This document shows, one piece after another, positions 33,845 through 45,103 of a stretch of 64,000 bases of DNA. This DNA is from Erinaceus europaeus. Its lineage: Eukaryota; Chordata; Mammalia; Eulipotyphla; Erinaceidae. The notes under the pieces were generated by a model that saw only the letters and a program-made list of their open reading frames with translations, was not told the origin of the DNA and ran no database searches. The stretch spans positions 1-64,000 of the forward strand of contig NW_026647602.1 in assembly GCF_950295315.1 (NCBI RefSeq). Direction: 5' to 3'. A program made the position numbers and the translations under genes. Every line of letters begins with the position of its first letter. Within the stretch, counting starts at the first letter, position 1.

Positions 33845-34835
33845 ATTTTTAAAATAATTAATGATTTAATAATGGTCGACAAGATTGTGGGATAAGAGGG
33901 GTACAATTCATATAATTCCCCTCACCAGAGTGCCATATCCTATCCCCTCCATTGGAAGTTTCCCTATCTTTATCCCTTTCAGAGTATGGATCATAGATCT
34001 TTATGGGGCATAGAAGTTTGGAAGTCTGGCCTCTGTAATTGCATCTCTGCTGGACATGAGCATTGACAGGTTGATTCACCCCCTCCCCCAGCCTGTTTCT
34101 GTTTTTCCATAGTGGGGTAGGGCTCTAGGGATGTGGTGGTCCCAGGACACATTGGTGAAGGTGTCTGCCCAGGGAAGGCAGATTGGCATCATACTACTAT
34201 TTTTCAACTTCTGCCTGTGAGTGAGATCATCCCATATTCATCCTTGTGTTTCTGACTTATTTTACTTAACATGATTCCTTCAAGCTCCATCCAAAATGAG
34301 ACTAAGAAGGTAAATTCACATTTTTAATAGCTGAGTAGTATTCCAGTGTGTATATGTATCACAACTTACTTACCCACTCACCTGTTGTTGGACACCCGGG
34401 TTGCTTCCAGGTTTGGGCTATTACAAATTGTGCTACTGTGAACATAGGTGTACACATATCTTTTTGAATGGGTGTGTTATGTTCCTTAGGATATATCCCC
34501 AGGAGAGGAATTGCAGGATCATAAGGTAGGTCCACTTCTAGCCTTCTGAGAGTTCTCCAAACTGCTCTCCACAGGAATTGGGCTAATTGCATTTCTACCA
34601 GCAGTGCAGGAGGATTTCTTTGTCCCCATAACCACCCCAGCATTTGTTGCTGCTACCTTTTCTGATGTATGACATTCTCACAGGAGTGAAGTGGTATCTC
34701 ATTGTTGTCTTTATTTGCATTTCTCCAACAATCAATGACTTGGATCATTTTGTCATATGTTTGTTGGTCTTTTGGATCTCTTCTCTGGTGAATATTCTGT
34801 TCATATCCTCTCCCCATTTTTGGATGGGGAGGCTG
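33845..34835 (-). mobile_element. L1: ORF2 C-terminus plus 3'UTR
   Basis: The complement reads WGQRNPPALLVEMQL, DPAIPLLGIYPKEHNTPIQK and FVIAQTWKQPGCPTTGEW. The frame is open over 34359-34643 but the copy is 5'-truncated. Its 3'UTR (33845-34205) is the type with GATTTAATAATGGTCGACAA near the tail, different from the preceding fragment. Confidence 0.92.
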
Positions 34836-35014
34836 ATATTATTTTTTCTTGATCTCTTTAAAATATATTTTGAAGTGGATATTAAGGAGAGAGATGCTAA
34901 GGTTAGTTACAGAATATGATATTTTCATTGCTTTTGGAATAAAATATCTTAACTGAAAGTCTTATTGGGCTCTTTTTTAAATATTAATTTCCTTTTTTAA
35001 AAAGTGGCTACTGC

Positions 35015-35150
35015 AGCCTGGGAGGTGGCAAAATAGTAGACCCTCTAACTTAAAGGTCCTGACTTTGGTCCACAAGAACACAAATGCCATAGTGATGTTC
35101 CAGCTCTCTCTCCCTCCTGCTCTCTTATCAAATAGTTAAATCTTTTTTAT
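35015..35150 (+). mobile_element. Diverged SINE-C-like
   Basis: GGGAGGTGGCAAAATAGTAG head, TCCTGACTTTGGTCCACAAG (decayed B box), CT-rich CTCTCTCTCCCTCCTGC and TTATCAAATAGTTAAATC end. Confidence 0.75.
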
Positions 35151-36339
35151 TTTGTAAATTGGTTTGCAAGCTCATGTTATAGAGGGAAAGGGGCTGGAGA
35201 GACTAGTCCAATCATTCATCCTATTCCTAATGCTTTAGTGGTCTTCTTATTAGTCCTCTGAACTCTACTATTTTGGTGCGGAATTAGTTCTGTGTTCATA
35301 GCTTAGAGTTTACAACCAGATTTGATAGTGAAAACCTGGCAGTTTCTACTTATTGGTGACATAGTGGGCATTTTGTAGCAGATACTCAATATGAAATCTT
35401 GTCTGACTCTCTTTTTAGACACTTAACTTTATAGTAAAACAAACAAAAATTAATAGTTTCAGAATGTCAGGAGTAGCTTTTCTCACCTTCCTCTCATGGC
35501 CTGGAAATTTCAATCCAGTCCTTGGTTTTAAGCGACAAGTTCCTACCTATGCTTTTAGCCCTATTCACTTTAAGATCCACAGGGACTGAAATTCAACCTC
35601 TGCCTACTTTTTGTCTTGAACTCCAATAACTTTACAGCTTTAGCTTCAGTGGCTACTCTGCTACTCAATAACTTCTGTTTTGATTTCGTTCTATTCGACT
35701 TTGACTTTTCTTCTTTTAACTTTCATCATTACTTTGTTTATTGTCTTATGGATCAGGGTAGGGGTTGTAGTGTAAAATATGGGCCTGTATTTTACCATGT
35801 TGTCTTGAAATATGTAAGTTAAAAATTTGAACTTAACCCAAAATCTCTAGGGACATATAAACTCTTAGAATAGTGTGACCTGATTAGATCTCATATTTCA
35901 GAAAAGTAATTCTGTTACCAATGAGAATAGGTTATAGGAAGGCAACATATGATGTTAGAATGCCTGTTTGCAGAATAACAACTATGTGGGAAATGGTTAG
36001 GAAAGACCTGTGAGGTTAGGATCAAAGCAGATAAATTTACACATGATATTAGGCTTACCATGATCAGTATACATTTATTTCTAACTGTCAGGACCAATTT
36101 TGTTTTGCTAGTATACCTTTCAGTGTATTACTTAGTGGTTATCTGAAATAAAATACTGAGCATTTTCCCCTTCTGCATACCAAAGGGATGCTTAATGTTT
36201 ATGTGTGTGATATCATCAATCATATTAACTCTAACTCTTGATGGAGTTGGAGAGAGAAGAGGAAAAAGGAAAAGACATTTGAATGTTGTAATAGGTGTAG
36301 GTGTTACTTGGAAAGGAAGAGAAGATTGGACCTTAAAAA
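35151..36339. other. GMDS intron, nothing recognised
   Basis: Unclassified AT-rich DNA. TTCGTTCTATTCGACTTTGA at 35687 is locally TTC-rich but not a clear repeat. Confidence 0.5.
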
Positions 36340-37212
36340 AAATGGCCAGAGATTGTCAGAGAAATGCAAATAAAGACAACAGTGAGATACCACTTCACTC
36401 CTGTGAGAATGTCATACATCAGAAAAAGTAGCAGCAACAAATGCTGGAGAGATTGTGGGGTCAAAGGAACCCTCCTCTGCTGGTGGGAATGTAAATTGAT
36501 CCAACCTCTGTGGAGTGCAGTCTGGAGAACTCTCAGAAGGCTAGAAGTGGACCTACCCTATGACCCTGCAATTCCTCTCCTGGGGATATATCCTAAGGAA
36601 CACAACACACCCATCCAAAAAGATATGTGTACACCTATGTTCATAGCAGCACAATTTGTAATAGCCCAAACCTGGAAGCAACCCAGGTGTCCAACAACAG
36701 TTGAGTGGCTAAGTAAGCTGTGGTATATATACACACTGGAATACTACTCAGCTATTAAAAATGTGAATTTACCTTCTTAGTCTCATTTTGGATGGAGCTT
36801 GAAGGAATCATGTTAAGTAAAATAAGTCAGAAACACAAGGATGAATATGGGATGATCTCACTCACAGGCAGAAGTTGAAAAACAAGATCAGAAGAGAAAG
36901 CACAAGTAGAACCTGAACTGGAGTTGGTGTATTGCACCAAAGTAAAAGACTCTGGAGTGGTTTGGGGGGAAGAGTACAGGTAAACATTAATCTCTCAATA
37001 AGGAAATTTAAAAAATGGTCAGATATATACAAATATAGACAGATAGTTGTAGAAATAATAGTTGACCCCTATCTGCAAACTTGGGAGAACTGCTATAGCT
37101 TACAATGAAGGTTTGGGTACCTGGTGGTGGGAATGGTATGGAATTATACCCCAGTTATCTCACAATTTTGTACACCAGTATTAAATCACCAATAAAAAGA
37201 AGGAAAAAAAGG
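36340..37212 (+). mobile_element. L1: ORF2 C-terminus plus 3'UTR
   Basis: EMQIKTTVRYHFTPVRMSYI-type start, SNKCWRDCGVKGTLLCWWEC, DPAIPLLGIYPKEHNTPIQK and YIYTLEYYSAIKN are open over 36364-36780. The 3'UTR contains GGTGGTGGGAATGGTATGGA and ends in ATTAAATCACCAATAAAAAG with an A-rich tail. 5'-truncated. Confidence 0.93.
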
Positions 37213-37256
37213 CAATATATCAGCCTTATCTGGTACTTGTAAAATATTCTGCTCTT

Positions 37257-37597
37257 GGGGCTGGGTAGCACAGCGGGTTAAGCGCACATGGTGCAAAGCA
37301 TAAGAAGCGGCAAAAGGATCCCAATTAGAGTGACAGGCTTGCAGGGGGTCGCTTCACAGGTCTGCAGGTGTCTTTCTCTTGCCCTCTATGTCTAACCCCT
37401 CTTCTCTCCACTTCTCTCTGTTCTATCCAATCACAATGACAGCAGTGACAACAGTAGTAATAATAACAACAACGACCAACAACTAGGGCAATAAAAGGGA
37501 AAAAATAACCTCTAGGAACAGTGGATTTGTAGTGTAGGCACTGAGCTCCAGCAATAACCCTGGAGGCAAAAATAAAGTAAAATAAAATAAAGCATTC
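37257..37597 (+). mobile_element. SINE-A long form with 10-bp duplication
   Basis: TAGCACAGCGGGTTAAGCGC head, decayed B box, AACAACAACGACCAACAACT tail and 3' module (CTCTAGGAACAGTGGATTTG). Duplication TTCTGCTCTT at 37247-37256 and 37598-37607. Confidence 0.93.
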
Positions 37598-37732
37598 TTC
37601 TGCTCTTAACTTTTATTTCCTCACCAAAGATCACTGAATATCCATGTGCCAGGGCCTAGGCTCTGCACACAGTAAACTATGGTGGAGATGATCACTAGTT
37701 AATTAATCTTATCTTGAAAATTAATGGTTTGG

Positions 37733-37946
37733 GACTGGGGAGACAGCATAATGGTTATGGAAAAAGGCTTTTATGCCTGAGACTCTGATGTCCCAGGCTG
37801 AATCCCTAGCATTACCATAAAGCAGAGTTGAGTAGTACTCTGGTCTCTTATTTTCTCTCTCTGAGTAGTACTCAGATCTCTTATTTTCTCTCTCTCTCTC
37901 TCTCTCTCCTTCATTAAGAAATAAATAAAATATATTTAAAAAAAGA
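37733..37946 (+). mobile_element. SINE-C with a duplicated body segment
   Basis: GGACTGGGGAGACAGCATAA head, CCCAGGCTGAATCCCTAGC. TGAGTAGTACTCWGRTCTCT and the following CT run occur twice (37831-37862 and 37863-37909). Confidence 0.9.
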
Positions 37947-38561
37947 AAACTAGCAGTTTCTTATATACACAGGTTGCTTCTAAATTGAATGAGTTGCTCC
38001 AGATGGAACAGATAAAGCAAATTGTTCTTCAGATAGTAGACAAAGACAGACTTCTATATTGTTATTTTAGTTCTTAATCAAGCTTAAGTAAAGGGTGTGC
38101 CTCACTCAAGCCTTCCAGACTCTTAATGAGCTGCATTATGATCTTCCTATTCATATCTTTATTATTGTACAAAGCTTTAGTCATGTACCTGCTTCTTTCT
38201 TTGGAGTTCCCAATCAAAGAAGTATAACATTGTTTTTTCATCATCTCTTAGTGTGATGGCTGTTATGTGTGGGTATGTTCTAAATATTCCTTGACTTCCA
38301 GGTAATTTCCTTAAAATTCTGTTTCTAGGATATCATGGCCTTTAAGGGGTGCAGAATTCATAGTCTTGTGGAGTGGGGCTTTGCTTTCATCCTTGTCTGT
38401 TAGTGTAAAAAAAAAAAAATCTGCTGTCTTTGAAAAAGAAAATCTTGATATTTGGGTTGAGCCCTCTTCTTATTCCACCCCGCACCTCATCTGTGTTAAA
38501 TGTATAATTCAGATAATTATATCTGAAGTGCCTTAAGGCGTCTCCATGAGATTTGACATTT
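37947..38561. other. GMDS intron, nothing recognised
   Basis: Only an A-run at 38408-38419 stands out. Confidence 0.5.
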
Positions 38562-38853
38562 GCTGCTTTTTTTTTTTTTTCCTGGGTTATCTCTGGGGCT
38601 CCGTGCTGGCTCCTGCAGATATTTTTTTGTTTTTCAGATACATTATTTTTCCATTTTATTGGATAGGATAGAAAGAAATTGGGAGAGGAGGGAGAGCTAC
38701 AGAGAGAAAGAGAGAAAAGCTACAGATCTGCTTTGCCACTTGTGAAGCATCTCCCCTGCAGGTGGGGAGCTAGGGGCTCAAACTCAGATCCTTGCACAGA
38801 TTCTTGTGCTTAGTATTATGTATTTTAACTGGGTGCACCACCACCTGGCCCCC
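38562..38853 (-). mobile_element. SINE-B long form
   Basis: Poly-T, CCTGGGTTATCTCTGGGGCT (3' module complement), ACAGATCTGCTTTGCCACTT, GGGCTCAAACTCAGATCC and GTGCACCACCACCTGGCCCC. Confidence 0.92.
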
Positions 38854-38859
38854 TGATTT

Positions 38860-38869
38860 TCTTCCTTCC

Positions 38870-38910
<41 letters not shown>

Positions 38911-39080
38911 TTCCATCTCCCTCTGTCCCCCTCTCCCTCTCCCTCTCTTTCTCTTTCTTTCTTCCGTTCTTCCATCCTTCCATCCTTCCTTCCTTCCTTC
39001 CTTTCTTTCCCTTCCTTCCTTCCTTCCTTCCTTCCTTCCTTCCTTCCTTCCTTCCTTCCTTCCTTCCTTCCTTCCTTCCT
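38860..39080. repeat. Pyrimidine-only tract: (CT)n, CCCTCT and (CCTT)n
   Basis: About 220 bp of C/T only, with (TC)n at 38875-38907, hexamer-like CCCTCT at 38915-38950 and (TTCC)n at 38988-39079. It separates two minus-strand SINE pieces and probably grew from a SINE CT body or tail. The small frames here are spurious. Confidence 0.96.
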
Positions 39081-39081
39081 T

Positions 39082-39240
39082 TCACATACACATGTGGTTT
39101 CTTGCTCCCAGACTGCCTTTTTTATGTATATTAAGAGATACACCATAGCAGTGGACTCTTACATGTGATACCAGGGTTCAAAACTGGGTCACTCCAGTGT
39201 CAAGGAATGTGCACTAATTGATGAGCTATTCTTTAGCCCA
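39082..39240 (-). mobile_element. Diverged SINE body and head
   Basis: GATACCAGGGTTCAAAACTG (B box complement), GTGCACTAATTGATGAGCTA and TTCTTTAGCCCA. Its tail is the pyrimidine tract to the left. Confidence 0.7.
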
Positions 39241-39644
39241 GTTTATTATTTCTAACAGACCTTTCCTTTTTTATGGAAACTTTGGAGGTTCATAGGAGAC
39301 CACCATTCTTGTTTCATTCTGAAACACTGAATAAAGACGGTTCCTAAGCATCCACTGACAGGACTTTTTGTATCTTACTTTTCCACCCTACTGTGTTTTC
39401 ATTCTCACTTTTATTTTCTTTGTTTCAATTCTTTATTGTGATGAGTTAGGGTACTGGGATGAAGCATGACTATAGGCACTTAAGAGATGGAATGTCACTC
39501 AGTGACAGAATATTTGTGATTATTACTTTTTTCTTTAGAAAGAGTTGATATATGGCATTAGTTCAGAATACAACATAATTTGATTTGGATATTTGTATAA
39601 TGATTACCATAATAAAACTAATTAACATCTGTCACCATTGATAA
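39241..39644. other. GMDS intron, nothing recognised
   Basis: Unclassified AT-rich sequence. Confidence 0.5.
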
Positions 39645-39657
39645 CAGCCTTTTTCTT

Positions 39658-39934
39658 TAAGTTTTTATAAATTTATTTATTTATTCCCTTTTGCTACACT
39701 TATTGTTTTATTGTTGTAGTTATTATTGTTGTTGTTATGATATTGTCGTTGTTGGATAAGACAGAGAAATGGGAGATAGATGGGGGGGGAGATAGACACC
39801 TGCAGACCTGCTTCACCACCTGTGAAGCGACTCCCCTGCAGGTGTGTAGCTGGGGGCTCTAACCGGGATCCTTAGGCTGGTCCTTGTGCTTTGTGCCACC
39901 TGCGCTTAACCTGCTGCGCTACCACCTGGCTCCC
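39658..39934 (-). mobile_element. SINE-A with 13-bp duplication
   Basis: TTTATTTATTCCCTTTTGCT, CTCTAACCGGGATCC and GCGCTTAACCTGCTGCGCTA. Perfect duplication CAGCCTTTTTCTT at 39645-39657 and 39935-39947. Confidence 0.96.
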
Positions 39935-40160
39935 CAGCCTTTTTCTTATAATACAAACTTTTAAGATTTACTCTCTTTACAGTCTTGGATACCAGCTGGG
40001 TGGCCTACCATTCATTGTAGTACTGACACTATGTTGCCAGTGACAAAAATGTGCAACTTCATTATTTTAAAAGATTTGAATATTATATTAGTGACTTTAT
40101 TGATTTATAAGTAACTTGAGAAAAGTAGATCAATCAAATTTATTTTTCAAGAATATTTTA

Positions 40161-40316
40161 GTGGTTGGGGAGATGGCTCAGCTGATAAAGTGTTGGGCTT
40201 GTGTGCCTGAGGTTCCCAGCTCAGTCTCCAGCACTGCATGCTCTGACCTCTGTATTGCTCTCTTTCTGCTTCATGTGAAATTGCCTCTGACATTTCTAAA
40301 TAAAATAAACATTTTA
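40161..40316 (+). mobile_element. Diverged tRNA-derived SINE
   Basis: GGTTGGGGAGATGGCTCAGC head, TCCCAGCTCAGTCTCCAGCA B-box region, a reduced CT body and AAATAAAATAAACA tail. Confidence 0.8.
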
Positions 40317-40461
40317 AAAGAGCATTTTACAGAACTGTAAAATATTAAATCATTTCCTTTATACCCTTTTAGAAGTCACTCTTTGGTGCATTGACATCTT
40401 AATGTATTCAGTATCTCCTAACTAAAAGATTATATTCAAATGCAATTTTGAAGCCATTCTT

Positions 40462-40724
40462 TTATTACAACCAGTGTTTAGCTGGGCCTTGGTGCCTGCA
40501 CCATGAATCCAGGACTTTGTTCTATTCTCATATGACAGAGAGAAATTGAGATAGGAGGAGGAGATAGAGAGGGAGAGAGGGGGAAAGAGGAGAAGGGAGA
40601 AGGAAAGAGAGGAGAGAGAGACCTATAGCCCTGCTTCACCTCTTGTGAAGGGCCCCCTCCTTGCAGGTGGAAAGCTTTACACATGATAATGTGCTCACTC
40701 AACCAGTGCGCCTCTGTCCAGCCC
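40462..40724 (-). mobile_element. SINE-B-like long form
   Basis: 3' module complement (CCAGTGTTTAGCTGGGCCTT), an expanded purine body (40553-40620) and CTCAACCAGTGCGCCTCTGT head complement. The B-box region is deleted. Confidence 0.87.
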
Positions 40725-40844
40725 CTTGAAACCATTCTTGTATCTTAATTAGAAATAGGATATAAAACAATCATTTGAAAAGTAAGCTACTTTCTCAATA
40801 TGTTTTCAAACTTCTCCATGCATAAAAGTCAACTGCTGCCTCCA

Positions 40845-41365
40845 TTTCTTTTTCTCAAGATTGTTTTGGCAGTTCTAGGTGTTTTCTGGTTCCAGATAAA
40901 TGTTTTTATTATGTTTTAGTTTATAAATGTTTTTATTATGTTTTAGTTTTTGTAAAGATGCTTAGTGGAACTTTGATGGGTATTGTGTTAAATTTGTATA
41001 TGGCTCTGAGGAGAATATTAATTTTGATGATATTAATTCTTCCAATCCATGAACATGGGATGCCTTTCCATTTCATTTTCTGTTTCCTTGAATAGTGACT
41101 CATAGTTTTCAGTCTACAAATCTTTCACTTCTTTTGGTCAGGTTTATTCCTAGGAATTTTATTGATTTTACAGCAACAGTGAATGGGAGTGATTTCTGGA
41201 TGTCTTCTTCTTCGGATTTAGTGTTTGCATAAAGAAATGCCACTGATTTTTGTACATTGGTTTTGTAGCCTGACACCTTGCTATATTGCCTAATAACTTC
41301 TAGTAGTTTTCTGCTGGATTCTTTAGGTTTTTCTATGTATACTACCATATCATCTGCTCATTGAA
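40845..41365 (-). mobile_element. L1 ORF2 mid-RT fragment
   Basis: The complement reads KVSGYKTNVQKSVAFLYANT and SIKFLGINLTK, plus an upstream part with ATGGTAGTATACATAGAAAA. Open at 41109-41348, then decayed. It has no 3'UTR, so this is an internal piece. A 33-bp tandem duplication (AATGTTTTTATTATGTTTTA) lies at about 40900-40950. Confidence 0.9.
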
Positions 41366-41469
41366 ATTATGGTTCTCCTAACACTCCTCCTAGAACCAGC
41401 AGATTGATTGATTGGTTACTTACAAACTGTTAAGGAACACCCCACCAACTCTGAATAAAAGTTTTTTTG

Positions 41470-41664
41470 CACATATGTATATATTTTTTTTTCAATTCGA
41501 TAGGGCAAGAAGAATTTGAGAGTAAGGGGAAGATAGAAAGGGAGAGAGAGAGACCTACCACTTGTGAAGCTTCCTCCCTGCAGATGGGAGCCAGTAGCTT
41601 GAACCAGGTTCCCTGCATATCTAACATATGCACTCAGCTGTGCGTATGTCACCACCCAGGACTC
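41470..41664 (-). mobile_element. SINE-B
   Basis: TTCAATTCGATAGGGCAAGA, CCTGCAGATGGGAGCCAGTA, GCTTGAACCAGGTTCCC and GTATGTCACCACCCAGGA. Confidence 0.88.
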
Positions 41665-41816
41665 CAGGATTTTGCATTTTGGAAAGTACTATTGCAGAGA
41701 CTTCAGCCTAGAATTAGGTAATGATGTATGTGGTTATAGTGTTCATCAGATTACTGTAGGTACTGTGGATTTCTGAAGATGCTTTCTAGCCTTTTGATAT
41801 TAGAAAGAGAAAACTT

Positions 41817-42117
41817 TTTTTTAATATTTTATTTTATTTATTCATTCCCTTTTGTTGCCCTTGTTTTATTGTTGTAGTTATTATTGTTGTCGTCGTTGTT
41901 GGATAGGACAGAGAGAAATGGAGAGAGGAGGGGAATACAGAAAGGAGGAGAGAAAGATAGACACCTGAAGACCTGCTTCACCACCTGTGAAGCGACTCCC
42001 CTGCAGGTGGGGAGCTGGGGTTCGAACCGGGATCCTTATTCGAACCGGGATCCTTATGCCGGTCCTTGTGCTTTGCGCCACCTGCGCTTAACCCGCTGCG
42101 CTACAGCCCGACTCCCT
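41817..42117 (-). mobile_element. SINE-A with doubled B box, 157 bp before a GMDS exon
   Basis: Well preserved, with many CpGs (GTCGTCGTTG, CGCTTAACCCGCTGCGCTA). An 18-bp tandem duplication TTCGAACCGGGATCCTTA at 42021-42038 and 42039-42056 doubles the B-box region. Perfect target-site duplication GAAAGAGAAAACTT at 41803-41816 and 42118-42131. Confidence 0.96.
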
Positions 42118-42274
42118 GAAAGAGAAAACTTATCCTCTATTAGAAAGCAACTTTTTCTTATAAAATAATCATTAAAAAAATGGCAAGTTGTGTAAAAGAC
42201 TGTATTATCTATCTCTGTCGGCATCTTTGCTGCTGTCCCATCAGTGAAGCTCTGTTCTCACTTGCTGTTTCTAG

Positions 42275-42467
42275 ATTTCTTTTGACCTGGCGGAATATAC
42301 TGCAGATGTGGATGGAGTTGGCACTTTACGGCTTCTAGATGCAATTAAAACCTGTGGCCTTATCAACTCTGTGAGATTCTACCAAGCCTCTACAAGTGAA
42401 TTATATGGGAAAGTGCAAGAAATACCCCAGAAGGAGACCACACCTTTTTATCCACGGTCACCTTATG
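42275..42467 (+). CDS. GMDS: GMDS internal exon (GDP-mannose 4,6-dehydratase, about residues 116-180)
   Basis: GMDS is a cytosolic, NADP-dependent extended short-chain dehydrogenase that converts GDP-D-mannose to GDP-4-keto-6-deoxy-D-mannose, the first step of de novo GDP-L-fucose synthesis. The exon begins after a pyrimidine-rich acceptor ending TTTCTAG and reads in phase 0 as [14 protein letters not shown] onward. It ends after one base of a Gly codon at a GTGAGA donor. QASTSELYG carries the catalytic Thr (codon at 42392) and Glu (42398), and SPYG carries the catalytic Tyr (42464); by human numbering from memory these are Thr155, Glu157 and Tyr179. There is no stop or frameshift and splice sites are intact, so this looks like the functional gene and not a retrocopy. 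The Rossmann GxxGxxG motif must lie in an upstream exon outside the window. Read-through of the donor would extend the frame to a stop near 42604; I regard that as chance. Confidence 0.97.
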
Positions 42468-43579
<1,112 letters not shown>

Positions 43580-43775
43580 GGGCCAAGCAGTGGCACCCCC
43601 GATAGAGCACATATGTTACCATGTACAAGGACTCAGGTTCAAACCTCTCTCCAACCTATAGGAAGGAAGCTTCATGAGTGGTGGGACAGGACTGCAGGCA
43701 TCTTTCCTTATCTCTGTCTCATTGCCTCACTGTCATTCTCTCTCTTGTCCTTTATCCAAAAGAAGAAAAAGTGAA
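43580..43775 (+). mobile_element. SINE-B
   Basis: GGGGCCAAGCAGTGGCACCC head, CTCAGGTTCAAACCTC B box, CATGAGTGGTGGGACAGGAC and CCAAAAGAAGAAAAAG tail. Confidence 0.92.
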
Positions 43776-44969
43776 AGATGTCCCATTTTACCATTTTCAT
43801 TCAAATGTTTTATTGAGCAAGCTCTTACTCATGACTGTACTTATAGTTTTATCTGAATGCAAAGGAATAGGTAATAAACTTATAGTTATTTCTAGAAGTC
43901 ACTTTTACTCATGTATATTAATCTTACAGAATGTATGTAATCAAAGTGATATCCAATATCCAGTATTCTATTTTCTTTATACAAAAGAACTGTCTCACCA
44001 GCCATGGTGTTCTTCTTGTGCTTTCATATGGCATCAGGAATTGAACTAAGCCATGATAAGGCATGTCTCCTACTCACCAAGTAACCTTCCAGACTGTAAT
44101 GTATCTTCAATACAAATATGAAATGTCATTTGTTATATTTAACACATCATTTGTTTTCAGGAAACCCTAATTATTTGTATAAGCATGTTACCTTTTCATA
44201 GTTGTGTCTCTTAGCAACATGTAAGTTCTCCCATTCCAAATATTAGATGTTAAATAAGAAGATGTACACTCTTATCATTATTTCAGGACATAAGAAATCT
44301 TCGCAAAGCATTCACTCTATATAAACTGAAAAATGTCTGATTTGGTTCTAGGAGGTTTTACAAAGTTCACTATGTGCTCTGCCTTTCAGCTTGAGAATGA
44401 CAAGTCTAAAGTTATGTTATTTCATGCCCAACAGCCAGTGATGCTTATATAATTTTTTCAATGAAATTTTATGTGACTGTATAACCACATAATTAAATCA
44501 ACCAGCCACGAAGAAAGATTAAAGTGACAGGTTTATAAAGGTATATCTTTAGTGTCAATACATTTTTATTTTATAGTTGTTCAAGTTAAAAATTCCCATG
44601 GTGGGTTCTTAAAGCATTAAAACTTAACCTGTCTTCTCTGTTGCCTAAAAGGAAAACAAATTAATAAGTAGCCCAAAATTTTTCTTTAATTGAGTTTATG
44701 GCTCTGGGCTCCTTAGTGGAGGGAAAAGGGAGATTCTTGCTGTCCTTACCGGCAGCTTATGGTTTGTGGTCTGCTCATGGAATCTGCTCAGTAAACGAAG
44801 AGTTACAGAGTTTACTGCCTAACCTCTTCAGTCATAAACATGTTGATACACATTGAATTCTATGTTCCCCCACCTCAGCATATCCCCCTGAAAAAACCCT
44901 AATACCTAGTTAAATTCAGTGGTTTTGGAGTAGGTTAAGCTATGGAAAAACATCCTTAGTTGTAGAAAA
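43776..44969. other. GMDS intron, mostly unannotated
   Basis: 43985-44095 (AGGAATTGAACTAAGCCATG) may be an eroded minus-strand SINE head. Otherwise nothing recognised. Confidence 0.5.
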
Positions 44970-45103
44970 TGAATTTATTTCTATTTATTTATGAATGTGA
45001 CAGTGTTGGAACATCACTGTAGCATATGTGACGTCAGGGATCAAATTCAAGACCTCATGCCTTAGAGTCCATTACTTTATCCACTGTGCCCTCTCCTGGG
45101 CTG
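44970..45103 (-). mobile_element. SINE-C-like (older subgroup)
   Basis: TCAAATTCAAGACCTCATGC and TTAGAGTCCATTACTTTATC match the copy at 2331-2480. Confidence 0.8.

Noticed and set aside
38784..39148. Open frames over the pyrimidine tract on both strands
   Set aside because: Same low-complexity artefact as above, flanked by SINE sequence.
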